Shown here: piece by piece, positions 54,739 through 64,000 of the stretch
Position numbering within the stretch: the stretch's first letter is position 1
Layout: each line of letters starts with the position of its first letter
Source of the DNA: Mycothermus thermophilus
Lineage: Eukaryota > Ascomycota > Sordariomycetes > Sordariales > Chaetomiaceae
Direction of reading: 5' to 3'
DNA length: 64,000 nucleotides
Assembly (NCBI GenBank): GCA_011316235.1
Contig: QQBE01000009.1
Span: 868,001-932,000 of the forward strand
Made by a program: the position numbers and the translations under genes
The notes under the pieces: model-generated
What the model was told of the DNA's origin: nothing
The model's input: only the letters and a program-made list of their open reading frames with translations
Databases searched by the model: none

Positions 54739-56878
54739 TCATTCCATCGGTTTGACATCCTCCGCCACCGTGAACGCCGCATCCGTCTTGCTCCTCACCT
54801 CCTCCACGTCCACTCCCGGGGCAAGCTCCGTGAGCGTCAGCGTCCCGCGCTCGCGATCGACCTGGAAGACTCACTACACCCCACCCAAATCATCATCCTC
54901 ATCGTCAGTTCGAGCTTCTTCTCGTCCGCCGCGCCTTCGCAACCAACTCTGACTCTGACTCACCAAGTCCGTAATAATAGTGCTCACCACCCTCCTCCCG
55001 GTCAGCGGTAAGCTACACCTCTGAACAATCTTGCTCGACCCATCCCCGCCGCGCGCGACGTGCTCGGTCGCGACGACAATCTTGGTGCCGTCCGGGTCCG
55101 ACACCAGGTCCATGGCGCCGCCCATGCCCTTGCACGCCTTGCCGGGGATCATGTAGTTGGCCAGGTCCCCCGCCGCGCTGACCTGCAGCGCGCCCAGGAC
55201 GGACACGTCGACGTGTCCGCCGCGGATCATGCCGAACGATTCGGCCGAGTCGAAGGTGGCGGCCCCGGGGACGAGGGTGGTGGTTTCTTTGCCGGCGTTG
55301 ACGATATCCCTGGATAGGGGTCAGTGTTTTTTGCATCACATCACAGATGTTTGTTAATGGGCCTACGGATCAACTTCGTCAGGGGACGGATAATCCCCCA
55401 TCCCGAGGATGCCGTTCTCGGATTGGATCCAGACCTGGTGGCCCGGCGGGAGAAAGGAGGCGGCGAGGGTCGGGATGCCGACACCCAAGTTGACGTAGAA
55501 ACCCGGCTTCAGCTCCTTAGCCGCGCGCCGCGCAATCCTGTTTCTTCGAGCCTGCGCTTCCTCCTCCCTCTTGGCTGCGTTCGCCTTGTCTCCTCCTGCA
55601 GGCCGCGTTTTGAGAACCTCGATTTGCGAAGGCTCGGTGGCTGGAACGATGCGGTCGGTGAAGATGCCCGGAAGGTCAACGTCGTTGGGGTCGATCTCGC
55701 CGATATCGACGATATTCTCGGCTTCGACGATGGCCAGCTTGGCCGCTTTGGCCATGAGCGGCGCAAAAGACTTGGTGGCATACCTGGGAAGAAGCAAATC
55801 CAGTGAGCCAACCATTCGGCAAGGTCCTTGGATGAGGCCGAACCCCTGGACCACTATATTACTGTTGCTCACCGGAACACGCAATTCCCTGCCTTGTCCA
55901 CCTTCCATGCCCTCAAGATAGCCACATCGCCATATAACGCCGTCTCCATCAGGTACGTCCGCCCGTTGAACATCCTCGTCTCGCGCGGCCGGCCATATTC
56001 GACCACGTTCCCCTGGGCATCAAACCGGACGGGGATCCCGCCGTTCTGAACCAACGTATCTGCCCACTCGCGAGTCAGCCACCTGGAACGATACCACCAC
56101 AAATCAACCCGCACCACCACCAAAAGCGTGATAATAATAATAATAACACAAAACAAAACAACCTACGCCCTCCAGTCGGCGTAAAGAACGCCGGAATTCC
56201 GCTCCCCGCCGCGCGAATTCGCTCGGCCAGCGTGCCCTGCGGACAAAGCTCGACGGCGATCTTGCCGGTAAGGTAGGCCTTCTCCAGCGTCTTGTTGGCG
56301 CCCAGGTAGGATATGACGAGGCGATCGACTTGTCCGTTCTCGATCAGCAAGGCGAGGCCCCCGCGGCCTTCGGCGCCGGCGTTGTTGGACACGCAGGTCA
56401 GCGAGTGCAGGGAGTCGGGCCCACGGTTGCGCAGGGCGGAGATTAGGGTTGCTTGGGAGGAGATGGGGAGTTAGTACCTGGTTGTCCTGGCTGGGTTTGC
56501 CTCGCTCCATGTCGATAAGCTTTTACACTTACACGGGACACCACACAGCCCAAATCCCGAACTCAGCAGTACCGAACCGCTCTTGACATCAGAAACAGCC
56601 TCCTCGGCGCATGTCCACACCTTGGAATTGGACGAAGAACCCTGGACATCTCGTACGGCGGGGGGCAACCTCCAGCCCGTCGAGTGGGAGAAGCTCCGTC
56701 TACCTTCCAAGACGTATACCCCGGCTTCTGACTGCGCTGCCCACACCGACGCTGATCTCCTGTCAATGGTCGCCACGCCGTGCTTCAGACGTAGTGAACA
56801 CGACAGCCGCACACGCAGCGCAGAAGCGCCACCACCTAACCTCGCTACTCTCGGCGCCGGTGCGATTGCCCTTCTCAT
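54739..56878 (-). CDS. Succinyl-CoA:3-ketoacid-CoA transferase, mitochondrial
   Basis: Transfers CoA from succinyl-CoA to acetoacetate in the mitochondrial matrix. Six exons (56533-56878, 56167-56451, 55873-56059, 55367-55783, 54964-55309, 54739-54861) give 567 residues. A long basic leader of roughly 60-80 residues precedes VWTCAEEAVSDVKSGSVLLS and SGFGLCGVP. Then TCVSNNAGAEGRGGLALLIE, PQGTLAERIRAAGSGIPAFF with TPTGG, and the beta-half with KELKPGFYVNLGVGIPTLAA, WIQSENGILGMG (catalytic Glu in SENG) and VDVSVLGALQVSAAGDLANY. Intron 1 has a TACTAAC branch and an AAG acceptor. The last exon is odd: the acceptor giving the family's full length would place TGA at its first codon, while an acceptor 12 nt further on avoids it but loses four residues. 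Confidence 0.9.
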
Positions 56879-57152
56879 GGTGCTGCTCTCTGTCTGTTTG
56901 GACCCTGCAGGACAAGGTAGTCCTCAACATCTCCGACAACAGAGGACTACCAACAAAGGTAGAGAGCATCAAGAACACAAGAGATGTGGACATAACTATA
57001 CGCTTCTATTCACATATGGTCCTTTTAAAAGGGGAAACCATTCTTCAATGTCTCTGTCCGTCCTGCGCCTGCATACTGACTCCGAGCCGCGCCAATGGTG
57101 AGACGGCGTGCACACACACCGAGCACCGAACACGCCTCTGTAGGTCAGGTAT

Positions 57153-57164
57153 GTATGTACATAC
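57153..57164. repeat. Dispersed palindrome GTATGTACATAC, copy 4
   Basis: Exact copy in the SCOT upstream region. Confidence 0.7.
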
Positions 57165-57694
57165 GTCACATGGGGCAGTTGGGGAATCCCATGGGCCAGA
57201 AAAGCTAGATCCATGGGCCGGGAGCTAGATCTTGCTTCCGGACCTGCTTCCCAGCATGGGGGATTCGGATGGACGTGCACATGGCACACTACTGTGTAGC
57301 TGCAGAAACATGGGATTGTGATGCTCGTTGAAGAAGACTTGGATATCAAAACTAGGGTGGTTCTGGTTCCGTTCAAATCCAAACTCGACGACAAAAAGGT
57401 TTCTCGAGTCAAAGTCATATGAGAAGTCATATGAGAGACAAACGATGCGCAGTTTGACCACGCCTGGACCGCATCCCCTCGGCCACTCCTGGTGTTCAGA
57501 AACTAGGCACATACATACACAGTTACCTTACCTAAGTATCTGCTGATCTGGTTGAACTCCAGAAAAATAAGATAAAAAAAAAATTGAAAGTCCTGGGGAC
57601 CTAGTTAATTACCAATCCAAACCCAACCATCCTCCCCTCATGGAACTCCCCCCTTTGCAAAACAAAAAAAAATCAGCCCCCTCCACCCTCCGAA

Positions 57695-57706
57695 GTATGT
57701 ACATAC
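57695..57706. repeat. Dispersed palindrome GTATGTACATAC, copy 5
   Basis: Exact copy about 30 bp beyond the 3' end of tRNA-Ser; it overlaps TACTCCGTA. Confidence 0.7.
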
Positions 57707-57735
57707 TCCGTACGAAATCCTCCCAAGCAAAACGT

Positions 57736-57817
57736 CGACGCGAGCCGGATTTGAACCGACGCCTCCGAAGAGATGAGATTTCGAGTCTCACGCTTTAGAC
57801 CACTCAGCCATCGCGCC
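57736..57817 (-). tRNA. tRNA-Ser (CGA)
   Basis: Minus strand, 82 nt including the discriminator G. The acceptor stem GGCGCGA pairs with TCGCGTC (one G-T). A-box TGGCTGAGTGG, anticodon loop CTCGAAA (anticodon CGA, decoding UCG), a class II variable arm between the anticodon and T arms, and B-box GGTTCAAATCC are all present. There is no intron. A T-rich stretch downstream can terminate Pol III. Confidence 0.95.
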
Positions 57818-58088
57818 TCGACAACGACAGCAACGAACGAACGAACGTGCGTGTGAGGTATGGCGGGGTCGGGAGAGGGTCTGATGGGTACTCTGGACAG
57901 AGCGAGCGAGCGAGCGAGCGGAACGTTGGTTGGGGCCGGTGCCCGCTATCGAGGTGGAGAAGACGGAAGGGAAGGGAAGAAAAAAAATTAGGGGACTGGG
58001 GAATAGATACAGGGGATCCGATGCCACGGTCAAAAACCTATGGATAGGGAGAGAAGAGAAAAAAAACGCAAAAAAACAACAACAACTT
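57818..58088. other. Spacer between two tRNAs
   Basis: Short GAAC and GAGC tetranucleotide repeats (57833-57846, 57901-57920); no gene. Confidence 0.5.
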
Positions 58089-58162
58089 TGATCCGATCCA
58101 GGTTCGAACTGGAGACCTTCAGTGTGTTAGACTGACGTGATAACCAACTACACCATCGGACC
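58089..58162 (-). tRNA. tRNA-Val (AAC)
   Basis: Minus strand, 74 nt including discriminator A. Acceptor GGTCCGA pairs with TCGGATC. A-box TGGTGTAGTTGG, anticodon stem TCAGT/ACTGA with loop CTAACAC (anticodon AAC) and B-box GTTCGAACC are all intact. No intron. Confidence 0.95.
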
Positions 58163-58988
58163 TTGGCCGTTGTTGTTGGGTGATGCCGGGCCGGAGAATG
58201 CTACATATCCTAGGTTTTCCTGGATCCCGGGGCGAAAGTGGAGAGTGCCCGGGATGGAATTGGGATTTTTGCCACAGCAGCCACCCATGACTGATACTCC
58301 TTCGCACAAGTACACGTGATGTCATGACAATGATTCGAACTCTCTGTGACTGATTTTGATCGTCTTCATTTGTTCGTGTTTCGCAGAGAATGGTCAGGTT
58401 GGTCTGGTGCCTTTTTTTTTCTTGGTTTTCCTAGGCATTCTCACGAGCGAAACTTCCGGGTTAATTGTCCATCCAAACGGCCTGCCCCTCCTCCCCGTCT
58501 CCCCGACATCTGGAAGCATGACATCCATCAAATGCCTGATGCATTGGCGCTAGATTATGCAGGACCAACATGACCTTCTCGAACGTATCATGAATGACCT
58601 GGCTTCAAGACGTCGACTTCTTACAGCAGTTGTGTTGATTAGACAGCAGGAAATATGTATTGGTTTGTAAGAGAGACCACTATAGAGTCCGCGAAACCCG
58701 TGTTTCTATGCCTTTGCCGGTTGTCCGGCTGGAGGACGTTCTCTACATCAAGCGCATTACATAAACACTCCGTAAAGTTCTTCGCTCTAAGAGCAGAACG
58801 AAATAAAAGGCCATGTGTCATGACGTCGTGACCCAGACATAAACCAGTCATATATACCCCTCTTTAGCCTCCTCCCAATTTGTCCCTCCATATGTCTCAT
58901 GGCAAGGTATGGAAACAAGAAAACTCAATGAACGTGATCATCATATCATCATCCTCACCTACCTACCCTCTCCCCTCGTGTCTCTTCC
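58163..58988. other. Intergenic: tRNA-Val upstream and MARVEL gene 3' flank
   Basis: No gene recognised. Confidence 0.5.
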
Positions 58989-59646
58989 TCAGACATAGGC
59001 GCGGCTGTGGGAGTGAGAGCTCCGACGGCTGTGATGGCCGCTGTTGCTGCGGCGGCGACTGCGCGGGCGCTCCTCGTAGTAGCGACGCTCCTCCTTCTTG
59101 GCGTGGCGGTCGCCAAAGATACAAGCGAGGAGGGCGGTCCAGAAGAAGTTGAGGATGTTGATGATGCCAAAGGCGAAGGAGGCCTTGAGCATGGAGCAGG
59201 TCTTGTCGAACGTGATGTTCCAGGTGTTGAAGCTGACGCTGCCCAGGACACCGAACTTCCGATCCACGTTCGAACCACGCTGGATGTTGCTGCAGTTAAC
59301 GCCCGTGATGAAGCGCATGTAGTAAACGCCTGCGATCAAAGCGCCGACAAAGGCCAAGTCGATGAGTGCGACGAACTGGGCATGGCGCTTGGAGCGGTGG
59401 TAGGCGAACAGGCTGAAGACGGCCCAGGCAGCAGCCAACGTCGCAACGATAAAGAGGACTAGGATATACTCGGGGACCATCCAGTTTTCTTCGAGGAAGA
59501 TGTTGACGAACCACCCGAGCATGCCGACTATCGGGATCTGATCTGTGTGTAAGAGAGCTGTACTTGCGAGAGTGAGCCATGAGATGACTTACCAATGTAA
59601 TGATCTCGAATAGTCGCGCACAGGCGAAGAAGATTCCGAAGAACAT
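58989..59646 (-). CDS. MARVEL-domain four-pass membrane protein
   Basis: Two exons (59593-59646, 58989-59537; GTAAGT..GATCAG) give 200 residues from MFFGIFFACARLFEIITL. Four hydrophobic spans are visible: IITLIPIVGMLGWFVNIFLE, VPEYILVLFIVATLAAAWAV, FVALIDLAFVGALIAGVYYM and SFAFGIINILNFFWTALLAC. The loop between spans 3 and 4 has Cys and N-glycosylation-type sequons. The C-terminal cytosolic tail is rich in Arg-Ser-His (RPRSRRRSNSGHHSRRSSHS), a possible phosphorylation region. Such proteins organise plasma-membrane domains in fungi, but no specific role can be given. An in-frame Met at 59679 would add 11 residues. Confidence 0.82.
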
Positions 59647-61662
59647 TTTGACGACTTTGTCTGTGACGAGATATCTCAAGCAGGTGCTGGGTACTCAGAA
59701 GTCGGGAAGTTGTTGGCGGTGTGGTCGGTCAAGCGCCGACTCTAGAAGAGCGTGATGAGTGCTTGGGGTGCTGAGTGAGATGGACGGCGTCGATTCCGAC
59801 TTGCCGAAGCGCACTCTCCCAGCTCGTGAGAGCTTCAATGAGTACTGATGCCGTCGGTCTTGGTCGCGCGACCGACTTACACAGTCCTCGATGTTTGTTG
59901 ATGATTTGGGACTGAGACCTGGGATTGCCCGGTCAGACAAAACCAAACTGTTTGTGTCGTCGGATGTTGTTGGTTGGCAACGGATGGGTCCCGGGCTGGC
60001 GCACGGTGAAAGCGGGGCGGTCAAGGCCGACTAACGTGTCAACGGCTCTGTCAAGTCGCGATCAGGTACCTCTATGTCAGGTACGGACTGGAACGCGCAT
60101 GCAGAAGTGCCTGCAAGGCAGACAAATGAACAGAGGGAATTGAGTCAGTATCAGCGCGGTTTGTTTTCAGAATCAAAAGAATAATCAGCGGGTGACGGGC
60201 GCAGTGGAATTCCAAGTTGTTCTTGATCGAACGTGGACGAAGAAGGTGTGGAGACTTGGAAAGGGAGTGGCTGGAAGTGGGGCTTGAGGATTCGTACTGT
60301 AGAACCAATCGTCGGCTGGTCTCAATCTTGGCACACGTGGAAAAGGGAAAGGCTGGGGGTGGCTGGTCCCCACACTCGAGCCGGGTGGGGCCGGACGGAG
60401 CCGCGTGGCTGAGGCGCCCGGTGCCGGGCGGAAGTTCTGCCGGCGCCCGCCAACGGGAGGCACCATCGGAGCTTGGGCCCACAATATCAGAGAGCAAGGA
60501 AGTAGACGTACGGCTGGATATAGTAGATCCTCGCCACTCAATCAAAATATTTGGAGGGATGGGTTGCTGTGATGTCATTTTCCAATTCATGACCACTCAT
60601 CCAAGGGGTACGAACCGAGAAGCAGCCGTCGGTGTCTTCGACCCCTGCCAGAGATGAAAAGCTTACCGAGGTAGATGAGAGGCATGCATTTCTTTCCAGA
60701 TCCTCGGCATCCTTCTGAGAGTTTGTAGTGAACTGAGCATGGAGGCAGCGGGCTCGATTCATGGACAAGTATCTTCATTGCTTCCAGGTTATGTTAAGAG
60801 ATATGAGTCTTGAAGAATGACAGTTGGTGGGGTCGGGTTCGTTTGATCCGAGGTTGTTGCCCACCACTTGATTCAGATGACAGCAGGACCTTTTTACCTA
60901 ATTCGAATCTTCAACCTTGTCAAAGCTACAGGTACCTACCTCTAAGCTCCTGTCGCTCGGTGTTCTCAATTGTCCACTTTCCGGGGCAACTATGTTCGAT
61001 CACAGTTGCTTCACAGTCGCTGCCACCTTCTCAAGGGGCCATGCGCGGGTTGTGGTTGCCACCTGCGGAGGGAAACGGAGGGATGGAAGGAGCAACGTGA
61101 CGGCCCCGCTGTTAGTGCGAGCCATGTTTTTCTATGTACTGTACAATCTCTCCTGTCGATTACTGTTCTTCTTAACAAAACCCCCAAACCCGTGGAGAGC
61201 ATGCATGGCATGATAGGTCTTCCAGGTTGCTACCCTTCCTGTTCAATTCGCTTATCTCTACTCGCGGAGCTCTCCAGATTTGTGGGATCCGTGGGATCTG
61301 CATCATAGTTATCAGTCATCTATCAGTCGCCACTCGCAGAACCATTACTCCTCCACCGAGTCTTGTGCGACGTGGACCCGATGTTATCTAGGTCAGGTAC
61401 CAATCCGCCCCCGTTCAGTATGAGCAGCATCCATGATGCTGGTCGAGATAACGGCAGCTCGCCTCATGATCCCAGCAACTTGCATGTGTAGGTGGAGATA
61501 ACGAGGGGCGATGGGAATAAAACCCTGACGAAACACCATCGACGACATATCTACTGTATAGTAGTGTATTGTATACATAGGTTATGTGTTGACCTTGTTT
61601 GACATTCTCCCGTCCCTTTCAACTTCATGCGCCGGCGCCAGTATTGCTAGTACCCTCTCAGA
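59647..61662. other. Divergent intergenic region MARVEL gene / NAT permease
   Basis: 2 kb with no supported gene. A long open frame on the minus strand near 60072-60596 has no domain content. Confidence 0.5.

Positions 61663-64000
<2,338 letters not shown>

Larger units (their letters stand above)
56879..57735. other. SCOT upstream region to tRNA-Ser
   Basis: No gene recognised. Exact copies of the palindrome GTATGTACATAC lie at 57153-57164 and 57695-57706. The latter overlaps TACTCCGTA (57704-57712). A direct repeat AGTCATATGAGA occurs near 57413-57435. Confidence 0.5.

Noticed and set aside
60072..60596. Minus-strand open frame of 174 codons between the MARVEL gene and the permease
   Set aside because: No recognisable domain, composition typical of noncoding DNA, no splice support.

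Overview
The window looks like a chromosome segment from a filamentous ascomycete, probably a Sordariomycete close to Sordariales. This is an inference from short GT-AG introns in most genes, GC-rich coding sequence, about one gene per 3 kb on both strands, and typical Pezizomycotina proteins (kynurenine monooxygenase, beta-carbonic anhydrase with a mitochondrial leader, UapA-like permease, AA12-like enzyme, Zn2Cys6 factor). No prokaryotic features are present. Two places carry ambiguous bases: one N near 41615 and a gap at 63057-63472.

Layout. 1-7257 holds housekeeping genes: PRP17/CDC40 (partial, minus), the cornichon-type cargo receptor ERV14 (minus), methionine aminopeptidase 1 (minus) and, divergently, kynurenine 3-monooxygenase (plus). 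7666-16310 is an accessory block: a tandem array of C2H2/CCHC zinc-finger paralogues on the minus strand, three intact and one chimeric pseudogene, with a shared ~30-bp element downstream of each intact copy. 17540-24035 holds a Vps4-like AAA ATPase whose MIT domain is replaced by Cys-rich modules, a divergent mitochondrial beta-carbonic anhydrase and a secreted two-domain fasciclin protein. 24936-27997 is a repetitive Ala/Ser/Thr-rich single-pass membrane protein with an in-frame TAG just before its membrane segment.

28592-40435 carries DPH2 (diphthamide), a monocarboxylate-type MFS transporter, a secreted sorbosone/glucose-dehydrogenase-like AA12 enzyme and a 1349-residue GPI-type protein. 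The last has a pepsin-like domain with both catalytic motifs degraded, followed by very long EPQPTDGET and Gly-Ser repeats. 43064-54541 carries MSH6, a divergent Zn2Cys6 transcription factor and an AhpD-like protein. 54739-64000 carries mitochondrial succinyl-CoA:3-ketoacid CoA-transferase, tRNA-Ser(CGA), tRNA-Val(AAC), a MARVEL-domain membrane protein and a nucleobase (NAT/NCS2) permease that is interrupted by the gap and runs off the right end.

Most genes are unrelated single-function loci; there is no evident biosynthetic cluster. The parts most likely to be new are the zinc-finger array, the Vps4-like ATPase next to it, and the pseudo-aspartic-protease surface protein. All exon borders were placed by eye from splice consensus and reading phase; no alignment or search was run.
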